From an uncultured Bacteroidota bacterium (GTDB lineage: Bacteria > Bacteroidota > Bacteroidia > Chitinophagales > Chitinophagaceae): DNA of 64,000 nt. Each line of letters opens with the position of its first letter. Within the stretch, counting starts at the first letter, position 1. The stretch covers positions 62,001 to 126,000 of the forward strand of contig CAISPO010000037.1 of assembly GCA_903887415.1 (NCBI GenBank), given 5' to 3'. The notes below the pieces were generated by a model, which did not search any database, was not told where the DNA came from, and saw nothing but the letters and a program-made list of their open reading frames with translations. The position numbers and the translations under genes are program-made. Positions 51,739-60,305 of the stretch are shown here, piece after piece.

Positions 51739-53202
51739 CTAAAATACAACTTTAGCGAAGCAGATTTGTTTTTTGTGAAGGCAAGGCACAATTATTATTC
51801 TGCCGGCCACTTGTTTGCCGTTGCGGGGCAGCCAGTCGGGGTAGTCATTGCCTTCGGCGGTGAAGGAATGAACATCTGTTTTGCCTTCCGGGGTTACGGT
51901 GGCTAGCTGGATACGGGAGCGCGACGCATTGAAATCATTGAACAGGAAACCAAGAGTACCGCCTGTATTCAGCAATGCATAAGAAGAGAACACACCACCA
52001 TCTTCCTGTGAATATTGCTCCTTGGGTATGATGGAGTTCCATTCACGTACACCGTCTTTATTGTATGACAAAGCCATGATGTCGTTGTAATGATATTCGT
52101 GCACCATGCTACTGCTGGAGTTGTACGAATAGAATCCAAACGCCGGGGGAACAATGGCGCTACCAGGATAGTAGCTGCTGCGTGTGGTCACATAATGAAT
52201 TTCCGCAACCATCACAAACCCGCCATCATTTTTTACAATAAGCTGCTTTACTTCGTAATTGTCGAATGCATGGTTCCTGCGCCGGATGCCTGCTGCGTTG
52301 ATGAGGTCCTGATCGAAGGGTATGAGTTTGCGGGTAAGGAAGGAGCCGCCTGCAATATCATAGGCGGCGTAAATAAGGCCATTAAAGCTGCCGTTTTTCT
52401 TATCCGCATAAAACCCGCCGAAGTAAACTTTGCTGTTTACGTTGTCCACCTTCATGTACCCGCTGGCAGCGAACTTTCCATCAAGGGGCATTTCTTTTGG
52501 CTCAAATTTCGTGGCGCCCGGAGCTAGCTTGAGCAGCCAGAACTGGTCGGCATAATTATTCGTGCCAACCGGGGTGAAACCAGCCATATATACATTGCCT
52601 TCGTTGTCTATATTCACATCGGTATGCTGTATCGTATTATCAGCTTTAAATACTGCATGGCTTCGCTTTACTATAGTGAGCTTGTCGTCCAGCCATTTGC
52701 CGTCAAACTCTATTTCGCTGCCTTTATCATTAGCGCTGTATATCACGACCATCTTTTTGTTTTCTGATACAGCAGACTGATAATAGGTTTTCAGGGCGCC
52801 GAAGATACCCGTTTTCACGCTTCCCAACTCTATGGGCTTATTCTGCAGCCGGCCTTTATCATCGAGTAGGGCTGCATACTGTACTACTTTGTTGCTTTCA
52901 AGCGCCTGGTATAGCACAATGATCTTGTCTGGGTATGCAATGAAGCGTGTCTCGTATATTTTTTCCGGAAAAAAATCGAGCAGTACGGTAGCAATCTTGT
53001 TCATAGAGTCATCGTAGGCGTCGAGCATTGCATCGTCCGATGACTTATGATACGTATATAAGCGGCCGCCAGACATGCCAACTACTGCATATTCACCATT
53101 GCGAAAATCAAACTTGTCATACTGTGAATAGATCACTTCCTGTGCGTCTGCAATGGCCGGAATGCACAGAAGCAATAATGCTGCAAGCTTCAAAAACTTC
53201 AT
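51739..53202 (-). CDS. Exported protein of unknown function, propeller-like
   Basis: A 487-residue protein with a signal peptide (LKLAALLLLCIPAIADAQ). The mature region has repeated short strand patterns of beta-propeller style (VVGMSGGRLYTYHKSSDDAML, DVNIDNEGNVYMAGFTPVGTNNYADQFWLLKL, SKVYFGGFYADKKNGSFNGLIYAAYDI, EWNSIIPKEQYSQEDGGVFSSYALL). I do not recognise a named family. It lies 14 bases upstream of the DUF6427-like gene, so these genes and purQ may form one operon. Periplasmic location is inferred from the signal. Confidence 0.75.
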   Translation of the reverse strand: MKFLKLAALLLLCIPAIADAQEVIYSQYDKFDFRNGEYAVVGMSGGRLYTYHKSSDDAMLDAYDDSMNKIATVLLDFFPEKIYETRFIAYPDKIIVLYQALESNKVVQYAALLDDKGRLQNKPIELGSVKTGIFGALKTYYQSAVSENKKMVVIYSANDKGSEIEFDGKWLDDKLTIVKRSHAVFKADNTIQHTDVNIDNEGNVYMAGFTPVGTNNYADQFWLLKLAPGATKFEPKEMPLDGKFAASGYMKVDNVNSKVYFGGFYADKKNGSFNGLIYAAYDIAGGSFLTRKLIPFDQDLINAAGIRRRNHAFDNYEVKQLIVKNDGGFVMVAEIHYVTTRSSYYPGSAIVPPAFGFYSYNSSSSMVHEYHYNDIMALSYNKDGVREWNSIIPKEQYSQEDGGVFSSYALLNTGGTLGFLFNDFNASRSRIQLATVTPEGKTDVHSFTAEGNDYPDWLPRNGKQVAGRIIIVPCLHKKQICFAKVVF

Positions 53203-53246
53203 ACGCCAAATTTAGCGCCAGTAGTGCAAATTATTATTAAATTTTT

Positions 53247-53660
53247 TCAGGGCAGGAATCGGGACATGACATCCGGCGTTGGAGCCATGCACGAATCGCG
53301 CTTACCAAACCATTTGTAGCGGTTGCGCGATATCATATTGTATATGCTGTCCCGCAGGAAGCGGGGGAATATCATGCCAGCGAAAAGCAACGGCCACAGC
53401 CCGCCCAATAGCCGGAACACGTATAAGGCCGCCGAAGAATGGGAATAATAAATACCGTTATAATACAGTATAAAGCTATCTGCATTTCTACTTCCGGTGC
53501 TTAGCGCTTTAGCAGCGGCTTCTTTGCCTGCTGCGGATTGTAAGGGGGAGAAAAAGAAAATCTTTTTTCTGTCGCGTTTCAATATGAATTGAACGAGGCC
53601 GTTGCAGAGGTTACATTCACCGTCGAAGAATAAAATGGGAGATGCAGCACCGGGTATCAT
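53247..53660 (-). CDS. DCC-family (DUF393) thiol-disulfide oxidoreductase-like protein
   Basis: A 137-residue protein. The DCC signature is visible as ILFFDGECNLCNGLVQFILKRD, with DGECNLC carrying the C-x2-C pair, followed by FFSPLQSAAGKE. A hydrophobic C-terminal stretch (LYVFRLLGGLWPLLFAGMIFP) and RYKWFGKRDSC complete the family pattern. The reaction is unproven. It starts immediately after the stop codon of the small lipoprotein (no base between), so the two are translationally coupled. Confidence 0.87.
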   Translation of the reverse strand: MIPGAASPILFFDGECNLCNGLVQFILKRDRKKIFFFSPLQSAAGKEAAAKALSTGSRNADSFILYYNGIYYSHSSAALYVFRLLGGLWPLLFAGMIFPRFLRDSIYNMISRNRYKWFGKRDSCMAPTPDVMSRFLP

Positions 53661-53930
53661 TTACTTTCTGGCGGGTTTCCTGTTGTGTGCATAATCAGCA
53701 GTAACCGGGTGCAGGCTGGCATTTACCATTGAGTCCACCTTTACCTTCACCTCTATTTTTATCCTGTGTTCCAGGTCCAGCCGCGCCTGTGCGTCCGATT
53801 CTTTTATGCGCTCAGCGGTTATAGAGTCTATCTTCTGCTGTATTTGCGCCCTGGTAAGCGGCTCGGGTTCTTTATTACAAGCTGTCAATCCACCTACTAT
53901 CACCAATAATGCCAGTAATGTTTTTTTCAT
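53661..53930 (-). CDS. Small lipoprotein with charged helix
   Basis: From the ATG at 53930 the product is 89 residues; a GTG two codons earlier is possible. The signal MKKTLLALLVIVGGLTAC has a lipobox (LTAC). The mature part is mostly one charged helix (LTRAQIQQKIDSITAERIKESDAQARLDLEHRIKIEVKVKVDSMV), possibly a coiled coil, and ends in basic residues. No family recognised. Directly abuts the DCC-family gene downstream. Confidence 0.72.
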   Translation of the reverse strand: MKKTLLALLVIVGGLTACNKEPEPLTRAQIQQKIDSITAERIKESDAQARLDLEHRIKIEVKVKVDSMVNASLHPVTADYAHNRKPARK

Positions 53931-54074
53931 GATCACGGTGCAAAGTTACCGCATGACAACGCTCAAACAGCATGTTATATTGCTAAAACTGTCAAAATTA
54001 ACATTTCACATATGTTGTATCTTAATGCCATTTAGCATTTTATACCAATAAATTGTCGGAAATTTACGTTAGCT

Positions 54075-54743
54075 ATGCGTATGAGGTTATCTGCCATATT
54101 GCTTTTTGGTGCAATGATGCTGCTTCTTGCAGCCGGTAATAGCCATGCCCAGGGGGTGAATGATACCATAAGGCTGGGCGCTGTGGTGGAAAAAGGTAAA
54201 TCGTACCCGATGATACTACTGCCGGAATATGCGGAGGTAGGCTTACTTATGGCGGGTGAAGAAAAGAACCGCAGAAATAAGCTACGCACCGATATTTACG
54301 AAGTCTATCCTTATGCGCTGGCTGCAGCAGCTATTCTTAAAGATGTAAATGCAACACTCGATAAAATGGATAGCCGCAGAGACCGCAAAAAGTATCTCAA
54401 AAGCACAGACAAGCAGCTTGACGAACTTTTCAAGAAGCAGCTAAAAAATCTGAGTGTAGACCAGGGCCATATTCTCATAAAGCTGATAGACCGGCAAACC
54501 GGCCGGAATTGTTATAGCATCATCAAAGAGTTAAAAGGCGGCTTCTCAGCCGTGGTGTGGCAAGGGGTAGGGGTCATGTTTAATAACAACCTTAACAGGG
54601 ACTATGACCCCGAAGGCAATGATAAAGAGGTGGAAGGGATAGTGCGCGATCTTGAAGCATCTAATACCTACCGGTACCAGGTCTATCAGCAGGAGGCATT
54701 ATTACGAAAAGTGAAACAGCCTAATGCGCCAGTTGCGAAATAA
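54075..54743 (+). CDS. DUF4294 family exported protein
   Basis: A 222-residue protein with a signal peptide (LSAILLFGAMMLLLAAGNSHAQ). The core RTDIYEVYPYALAAAAILKDVNATLDKM, DKQLDELFKKQLKNLSVDQGHILIKLIDRQTGRNCYSIIKELKGGFSAVVWQGVGVMFNNNLNRDYDP matches the DUF4294 pattern known from Bacteroidota. The family function is unknown; periplasmic location follows from the signal. It is a single gene followed by a terminator and convergent with rpoD. Confidence 0.85.
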   Translation: MRMRLSAILLFGAMMLLLAAGNSHAQGVNDTIRLGAVVEKGKSYPMILLPEYAEVGLLMAGEEKNRRNKLRTDIYEVYPYALAAAAILKDVNATLDKMDSRRDRKKYLKSTDKQLDELFKKQLKNLSVDQGHILIKLIDRQTGRNCYSIIKELKGGFSAVVWQGVGVMFNNNLNRDYDPEGNDKEVEGIVRDLEASNTYRYQVYQQEALLRKVKQPNAPVAK

Positions 54744-54747
54744 AATA

Positions 54748-54776
54748 AAATGGCCGATGTTTCCACCGGCCATTTT
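54748..54776 (+). terminator. Rho-independent terminator after the DUF4294 gene
   Basis: AAATGGCCG (54748-54756) pairs with CGGCCATTT (54767-54775), with T-rich sequence on one side and A-rich on the other. It may also serve the convergent rpoD transcript. Confidence 0.8.
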
Positions 54777-54839
54777 TAATGAAGTTCTAAATCTATGCTA
54801 AATCCAATAATTCGTTCATCCTTTAATCAGGGTTCAGAC

Positions 54840-55709
54840 TTAATTACCCAGGTAAGTCTTCAGTAACTGGCAACGGCTGGCGGTACGGAGCTTGGTGATT
54901 GCCTTATCTTTTATCTGGCGCACGCGCTCACGGGTAAGGGAGAATTTTTCTCCTATATCTTCCAGGCTCATGGGGTTAGCTACGCCTATACCGAAGTAGA
55001 GTTTTATTACATCGCGCTGGCGGTCGGTAAGCGTACTTAATGAGCGCTCTATTTCGCAGCGGAGTGATTCGCCATGGTATAGCTCTGCATCAGCAGCGTC
55101 AGAGTTGGGGTTCTCAAGGATGTCTAGCAAAGTATTGTCTTCGCTATCCACAAAAGGGGCATCAACCGATACGTGCCTTGCCGCTACGCCCAGTGTTGTT
55201 TCCACTTCCTCTGTTCCTATTTCCAGTAATTCGGCAAGTTCTTCTGTTGATGGTTCGCGCTCGTACTCTTGTTCCAGTTGGGAATATGCCTTACTTATTT
55301 TATTAGAAAGGCCTACTTTATTCAGTGGCAGGCGCACAATACGCGACTGTTCGGCAAGCGCCTGCAATATAGACTGGCGTATCCACCACACTGCGTAGGA
55401 TATAAATTTAAAGCCGCGGGTTTCGTCAAAGCGCTGAGCTGCCTTGATAAGGCCGAGGTTGCCTTCGTTGATAAGATCACTTAATGAAAGGCCCTGGTTC
55501 TGGTATTGTTTTGCAACCGATACTACGAAGCGGAGGTTAGCTTTTGTGAGCTTCTCTAGTGCACGCTGGTCGCCCTGCTTGATGCGTATGGCGAGTTGCA
55601 CTTCTTCTTCAGGGGTAATGAGATCTACCTTGCCTATTTCCTGCAGGTATTTTTCAAGGGATTGGCTTTCACGGTTGGTAATGGATTTCGTGATCTTTAG
55701 CTGACGCAT
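54840..55709 (-). CDS. rpoD: Primary sigma factor (RpoD/SigA, Bacteroidota short form)
   Basis: From the ATG at 55709 ([32 protein letters not shown]) the product is 289 residues; the TTG/ATG two codons upstream is an alternative. Region 1.2 is [12 protein letters not shown]; regions 2.1-2.4 include [42 protein letters not shown] and [23 protein letters not shown]; region 4.2 is [29 protein letters not shown]. It lacks region 1.1, as in the primary sigma of Bacteroidota. This sigma is the one expected to read TAnnTTTG promoters, and such a promoter lies in front of its own gene. Confidence 0.96.
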   Translation of the reverse strand: MRQLKITKSITNRESQSLEKYLQEIGKVDLITPEEEVQLAIRIKQGDQRALEKLTKANLRFVVSVAKQYQNQGLSLSDLINEGNLGLIKAAQRFDETRGFKFISYAVWWIRQSILQALAEQSRIVRLPLNKVGLSNKISKAYSQLEQEYEREPSTEELAELLEIGTEEVETTLGVAARHVSVDAPFVDSEDNTLLDILENPNSDAADAELYHGESLRCEIERSLSTLTDRQRDVIKLYFGIGVANPMSLEDIGEKFSLTRERVRQIKDKAITKLRTASRCQLLKTYLGN

Positions 55710-55788
55710 GGACATAAACTAATAATTGTGTGTGTGTGAAAATATAAGCTTACGACTATAAGGATCGATGATAAGGGTATAATTACAG

Positions 55789-55820
55789 CAAAACTAAGGC
55801 TCTTAGCAATCAAACCCAAA
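55789..55820 (-). promoter_or_regulatory. Promoter of rpoD (TTTG-N20-TAGTTTTG)
   Basis: On the minus strand, TTTG (55817-55820), 20 bases, then TAGTTTTG (55789-55796), an exact match to the Bacteroidota consensus. About 75 bases separate the expected start point from the ATG. A (GT)6-type run lies in this leader (about 55725-55737). Confidence 0.6.
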
Positions 55821-55964
55821 AAAATTTATCATTGCGTTAACAATTATTTCTTATATGTGTGAATGTGTTTAATAAATATTCGACAGAATCAGGAATAAAA
55901 TTTTGATTGTAACGGCATTTTTTTATTATTGCATCCAAACTGATAACAAGTGAACAGCGCTACA

Positions 55965-56348
55965 ATGAATAAAAAGAAATTAATGTACTCATTAGAATTT
56001 CCGATAAGATGCTCTCCAACTATATTGTACGAGTTTTTATCTACCCCCGTAGGCTTGCAGGAATGGTTTGCCGATAAAGTGGACCAGCGCGAACATACCT
56101 TTTACTTCACCTGGAACGGCAGCACGGATACTGCTGATATACTGGAACACATAGACAACGAATTTATCAGGTATCGCTGGGACCACCAGAGTAAAGATGA
56201 ATTTTTTGAATTCAGCATAGAGCAAAGCCCGGTAACCAGTGAAACCATACTTCGGATCACTGATTTTGCTGACAAAGCAGACCAGAAAGACCAGGAGCGC
56301 TTGTGGAATTCCCAGGTCAGTGACCTGAAACACCGTATTGGCAGCTAA
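55965..56348 (+). CDS. START-like (SRPBCC) domain protein
   Basis: From the ATG at 55965 (MNKKKLMYSLEFPIRCSPTILYEFLSTPVGLQEWFADKV) the product is 127 residues; a GTG five codons upstream is possible. The pattern FLSTPVGLQEWFAD, FTWNGSTDTADILEH, IRYRWDHQSKDEFFEFSIEQSPVTSETILRITDFAD is that of the START-like/AHSA1-type helix-grip fold common in Bacteroidota. It probably binds a small hydrophobic ligand; none is known. Followed by a GC palindrome with a T-run that should act as terminator. Confidence 0.85.
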   Translation: MNKKKLMYSLEFPIRCSPTILYEFLSTPVGLQEWFADKVDQREHTFYFTWNGSTDTADILEHIDNEFIRYRWDHQSKDEFFEFSIEQSPVTSETILRITDFADKADQKDQERLWNSQVSDLKHRIGS

Positions 56349-56352
56349 GATG

Positions 56353-56376
56353 CTGCCTGCCGGCAGGCAGTTTTTT
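56353..56376 (+). terminator. GC palindrome acting as terminator
   Basis: CTGCCTGCCGGCAGGCAG (56353-56370) followed by TTTTTT, four bases after the START-like gene stop. The palindrome belongs with the repeats at 8554-8570 and 38681-38700. Confidence 0.75.
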
Positions 56377-56402
56377 ACATTCTAATAAAAGGTTAATCTG
56401 GC

Positions 56403-56442
56403 AGCGGCGGTTTACGAATCGCCGCTGTTTTATGTAGGTTTG
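56403..56442 (+). promoter_or_regulatory. Hairpin followed by -7 box TAGGTTTG before the LptF/G-like gene
   Basis: AGCGGCG/CGCCGCT forms a 7-bp stem (56403-56426) followed by GTTTTA. TAGGTTTG at 56435-56442 fits the -7 consensus and lies 19 bases before the TTG start at 56462. The -33 region (TTTA at 56411) is weak. Confidence 0.45.
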
Positions 56443-56461
56443 CAACAGAAACGTATAAGTA

Positions 56462-57961
56462 TTGATAAAAAAGCTCGACATATTGCTCATCCGGAGTTTC
56501 ATCGGGCCCTTTATTGTTACGTTTTTTGTGTCCCTGTTTGTGCTCATGATGCAGTTTTTCTGGCTGTATATGGACGAGATGATCGGTAAGGGTCTGAATA
56601 TATGGATCATTGTTCAGTTGCTGGTTTATATGTCCACCACCCTGGTACCATTGGCATTGCCGCTGAGTGTGCTCCTGTCTTCAATTATGACCTTTGGCAA
56701 TATGGGCGAAAATTTCGAGCTCGTAGCTATCAAGTCTTCAGGTATTTCCCTCTTGCGCTTTATGCGGCCGCTTCTTTTATTTATCCTTTTTATTTCCGGG
56801 CTGGCGTTCCTTTTCAGCAATGATGTGATACCGGTAGCTAATCTTAAAGCCCTCTCGCTACTGTATGATGTGCGCAATTCAAAGCCCGCGCTCAACATCC
56901 GGCCTGATCAATTCAATAGTGATATACAGGGCTATTCCATAAGGGTTGGCAGCAAGGACAAAGAAGGTAATATTATCCATGACGTCATTATTTATGATCA
57001 TACGGATATGCTGGGCAATGACAAAATAGTATTAGCCAAAGAAGGGCAGATGATTCCTTCGGCGGACAAACAGTCGCTGATATTCCGGCTGAAGGATGGC
57101 TGGCAGTACCAGGAAGGTTACGACCGCGGTGCACATAATTTTACACAGACAAGGGCCCATTTTGCCAAGTACGATAAGGTGTTCGATCTCTCCGGGTTTA
57201 AATTTACCCGCGCCAATGAAGACTTGTTTAAGAACGCTTACCAGATGATGAATGTGGCCCAACTGAAAGAAAGCATAGATAGCCTGGGGAAAGACAAGCG
57301 AAGAAGCTACAACAACATGGGTGGCTATATGGCGCCTTATATCACGTTCAACAACAAGGCAAAGGAGGGAGACTCATTGGCCAAAAACCTGGGCAAGAGG
57401 TCATATGCGGCACTTAAATACGATTCCTTTTTTTTGCAACTGGTTCCCGACTCCTTGAGGCCTACAGTAATGCAGACTGTGGTTAATAATCTCAGGAGCT
57501 TCAAGTCGCTTGCAGATGCTAATTCACTGGATAAAAAACTACAGACGGAAAACTACCTGAAACTCGCTACCGAGCTGCACCGGAAGTTTACATTGCCCTT
57601 TGCATGTATCCTGTTGTTTCTCATAGGCGCTCCTCTGGGGGCTATTATACGCAAGGGCGGGCTGGGTATGCCATTGGTAATAGCTGTGGTGTTCTTTATC
57701 ACCTTTCATATCCTTAATATTACCGGGGAGAAGCTCGTAAAAGCGGGCTCTGCTGTGCCATGGCTCGGTATGTGGATGTCAACAATGATACTACTGCCTG
57801 TAGCCTTCTGGCTGATCAACGCTGCCCGTAAGGACTCGAATATATTTAACCGTGAGTTATATAGCAGGTTCTTCAAAATTGTGGCCAGGGCATTTGGCGG
57901 CAGTGTATTACTAAAGATAGCCGATGAAGAGGCGGGCGATCCTAAAAATAATGTTGTATAA
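56462..57961 (+). CDS. LptF/LptG family lipopolysaccharide-export permease
   Basis: A 499-residue inner-membrane protein starting at TTG. The YjgP/YjgQ layout is clear: three N-terminal transmembrane segments (FIGPFIVTFFVSLFVLMMQFFWLY, IWIIVQLLVYMSTTLVPLALPLSVLLSSIM and LLRFMRPLLLFILFISGLAFLFSND), a large periplasmic beta-jellyroll with extra ~120 residues, and three C-terminal segments (LPFACILLFLIGAPLGAIIRKGGLGMPLVIAVVFFITFHIL, WLGMWMSTMILLPVAFWLI). It would pair with LptB ATPase and a second permease, neither in this window. It heads a same-strand run with PAP2 and GT39 genes, 11 bases upstream of the former. Confidence 0.9.
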   Translation: MIKKLDILLIRSFIGPFIVTFFVSLFVLMMQFFWLYMDEMIGKGLNIWIIVQLLVYMSTTLVPLALPLSVLLSSIMTFGNMGENFELVAIKSSGISLLRFMRPLLLFILFISGLAFLFSNDVIPVANLKALSLLYDVRNSKPALNIRPDQFNSDIQGYSIRVGSKDKEGNIIHDVIIYDHTDMLGNDKIVLAKEGQMIPSADKQSLIFRLKDGWQYQEGYDRGAHNFTQTRAHFAKYDKVFDLSGFKFTRANEDLFKNAYQMMNVAQLKESIDSLGKDKRRSYNNMGGYMAPYITFNNKAKEGDSLAKNLGKRSYAALKYDSFFLQLVPDSLRPTVMQTVVNNLRSFKSLADANSLDKKLQTENYLKLATELHRKFTLPFACILLFLIGAPLGAIIRKGGLGMPLVIAVVFFITFHILNITGEKLVKAGSAVPWLGMWMSTMILLPVAFWLINAARKDSNIFNRELYSRFFKIVARAFGGSVLLKIADEEAGDPKNNVV

Positions 57962-57972
57962 AAAAGGAAACT

Positions 57973-58623
57973 TTGGTTAAAAAGCTGAATAGATCATACA
58001 ATCCCTGGTTCTTTTTTCCGTTCCTTTTATGGATCGTTGCAGGGGGATTATTGCAGCTATACTTTACAAATGAGCAGCTATTCTTTGCGGTTAATAATCA
58101 TTATACGCCTTTTGCCGATGTGGTTATGTATTATACTACCTGGCTGGGCGAGGGGTGGTTTATCGTGATACTTATCCTGCTTCTTTTTGCGATCTCCCGT
58201 TTTCGCAATCTTTGGTTTTTTATTACAGCAACTATGTGCAGCCTTATTCCGTTCGGGATGCAGCAGGGGCTGAAAGAATATTTTAAGGCGCCCCGCCCCA
58301 GGGCCTATTTTCATGACAGCGCCGTCATGCATTTTTTGCCCACATGGCCCAGCCTGGTAAACAACAGCTTTCCCTCAGGGCATAGCGAGGGGGCATTCAG
58401 CTTTTTCTGTTTTGCTTCGTTGTTATTACCTGAGAAATACAGAAGGTATGGCCTTTTATTTTTCCTGCTTGCACTGAGTGTTTGTTATTCGCGTATTTAT
58501 CTTACCGCGCATTTTTTTGCAGATGTGTACGCGGGGAGTATTATAGGTGGGGTGGTAACGACGTTAGTTTATTCTGTGATGTACCAGTTCAAGGACCGGT
58601 TTGAAAAAAACAAAATTGACTGA
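57973..58623 (+). CDS. PAP2-family membrane phosphatase
   Basis: A 216-residue membrane protein starting at TTG. The three-part phosphatase signature is complete: K-x6-R-P in KEYFKAPRPR, P-S-G-H in FPSGHSEGAFSF, and S-R-x5-H in SRIYLTAHFFADVYAG. About six transmembrane segments. Such enzymes dephosphorylate undecaprenyl pyrophosphate, phosphatidic acid or lipid A phosphate at the outer face of the inner membrane. Between an LptF/G permease and a lipid-linked-sugar glycosyltransferase, a role in lipid A or lipid-carrier processing is the best guess. Confidence 0.92.
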   Translation: MVKKLNRSYNPWFFFPFLLWIVAGGLLQLYFTNEQLFFAVNNHYTPFADVVMYYTTWLGEGWFIVILILLLFAISRFRNLWFFITATMCSLIPFGMQQGLKEYFKAPRPRAYFHDSAVMHFLPTWPSLVNNSFPSGHSEGAFSFFCFASLLLPEKYRRYGLLFFLLALSVCYSRIYLTAHFFADVYAGSIIGGVVTTLVYSVMYQFKDRFEKNKID

Positions 58624-58630
58624 TCAGCCG

Positions 58631-60298
58631 ATGCCAAATTATGTTCGATATACGATAATTATCCTGGCAAGTGCTTTACTGTTCTTCCCTTTCCTCGGCC
58701 ACGTCCATTTGTTCGATTGGGACGAAATAAACTTTGCTGAGTGCGCGCGGGAGATGATGGTATCCAAAGATTATCTGCGGGCACAAATTGATTTCATGCC
58801 GTTTTGGGAGAAGCCGCCTTTGTTCATCTGGATGCAGGTGCTGGCAATGAAGCTGTTCGGGGTGGGGGAGTTTGCAGCACGTTTTCCTAATGCTTTGGTT
58901 GGTGTGACAACATTGGTTACACTATATTATGTGGGTAAAAGAGTGGTGAACGAAAAAATGGCTGCATGGTGGGTGTTGCTGTATGCGGCTACCTGGCTGC
59001 CGCACTTTTATTTTAAGTCGGGTATCATAGACCCGTCTTTTAACTTGTTCATTTTTCTTGCTTTTTTCCAGGTTTACCGGCTGCGCTTTTCAGAACGAAA
59101 ACTATTGCATGCTATACTGGCTGGTGTATTCCTGGGGCTTGCAGTGCTTACCAAAGGCCCTGTTGCTATCTTAATAGCATTGCTGGCATTTGGAGTTTAT
59201 ATTATTCTGCAGAAGGGACTGAACGGATATAAGCTGAAGCATGTTGCCGTCATCGGTATATGTGCGCTCCTGCCCATTGCCTTGTGGCTGGGGGCTACTG
59301 TTGCCGCCAATGGCGCGGCTTACGGCAAGTGGTTTGTTACGGAGTTTATCACCTACCAGGTGCGCCTTTTCAGTACCGAAGACGCAGATCATGGCGGGCC
59401 GTTCTACTATCATTTTATTGTGCTGCTGCTTGGCTGCTTTCCTGCATCTGTTTTTCTTTTTCAGTACAGCCCAAGAAAGCATGACGATGCAAACGAAAAA
59501 GATTTTACCAGTTGGATGTGGATATTGTTTTGGGTAGTGCTTATTCTGTTCTCTGTTGTTAAGACCAAGATCGTGCATTATTCCTCGTTGTGTTACTTTC
59601 CGCTTACTTATCTCGCGGCTTTACAGTTATACCGGTTAAGTGACGGGCACGTGCGGCTGAAAAAGAGCATGAAACCTGTTATCCTCGTTATTGGTTCATT
59701 GGTAGCATTGCTTATTATAGCCTTGCCCGTAGTTGGTATTAATAAAGAGAAACTGGTGCCGTATATCAATGACCCGTTTGCGGTGGGCAATCTTGGCGCA
59801 AATGTGCCATGGAGTTATACCGAATGCCTGTGGGGCGTGGTATATCTCGCCGGCATTTGGGCCGCTTGTTTTCTGATGAGAAGAAATTTCAGGAAAGGAA
59901 TGTTGTTGCTGTGTATTGTTCAGATCATTATCATTCAGGTTACAGTGATACACTTTACACCAAAGATAGAAGCCTATACTCAGCGGGCGGCAATAGATTA
60001 TTATAAAAGTTTCGCCGGTAAGGATGTATATGTGCATTCATTGGGGTACAAAAGTTATGCGACACTGTTTTATACCGAAAAGCTGCCATCGGTAAACCCA
60101 AACTACCGGAGCCTGCGCATAGACAAAAACGGCAAAGATGTGCAGCCAATAGCCAATGAGCCGTGGCTGCTTTCCGGAGTTACAGATAAGCCGGTTTACT
60201 TCATTTGTAAAATACAGGACAGCGCAAAGTATGCAGCTATGCCGCAACTTAAGGGAACTGGCGGCAGCAACGGTTTTGTTTTTTTTAAAAGGAAATGA
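58631..60298 (+). CDS. GT39 / ArnT-like membrane glycosyltransferase
   Basis: From the ATG at 58631 the product is 555 residues; a TTG at 58601 would overlap the PAP2 gene by 23 bases. The GT39/ArnT pattern is evident: the first loop acidic motif DWDEINFAECAREM, then FMPFWEKPPLFIWMQVLAMKLFGVGEFAARFPNAL, about eleven transmembrane helices, and a C-terminal periplasmic domain (VYVHSLGYKSYATLFYTEKLPS). Such enzymes transfer a sugar from a polyprenyl-phosphate donor, in ArnT to lipid A. The acceptor here is unknown. Seven bases separate it from the PAP2 gene. The gene after it is convergent. Confidence 0.88.
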   Translation: MPNYVRYTIIILASALLFFPFLGHVHLFDWDEINFAECAREMMVSKDYLRAQIDFMPFWEKPPLFIWMQVLAMKLFGVGEFAARFPNALVGVTTLVTLYYVGKRVVNEKMAAWWVLLYAATWLPHFYFKSGIIDPSFNLFIFLAFFQVYRLRFSERKLLHAILAGVFLGLAVLTKGPVAILIALLAFGVYIILQKGLNGYKLKHVAVIGICALLPIALWLGATVAANGAAYGKWFVTEFITYQVRLFSTEDADHGGPFYYHFIVLLLGCFPASVFLFQYSPRKHDDANEKDFTSWMWILFWVVLILFSVVKTKIVHYSSLCYFPLTYLAALQLYRLSDGHVRLKKSMKPVILVIGSLVALLIIALPVVGINKEKLVPYINDPFAVGNLGANVPWSYTECLWGVVYLAGIWAACFLMRRNFRKGMLLLCIVQIIIIQVTVIHFTPKIEAYTQRAAIDYYKSFAGKDVYVHSLGYKSYATLFYTEKLPSVNPNYRSLRIDKNGKDVQPIANEPWLLSGVTDKPVYFICKIQDSAKYAAMPQLKGTGGSNGFVFFKRK

Positions 60299-60305
60299 CA
60301 AAAAA

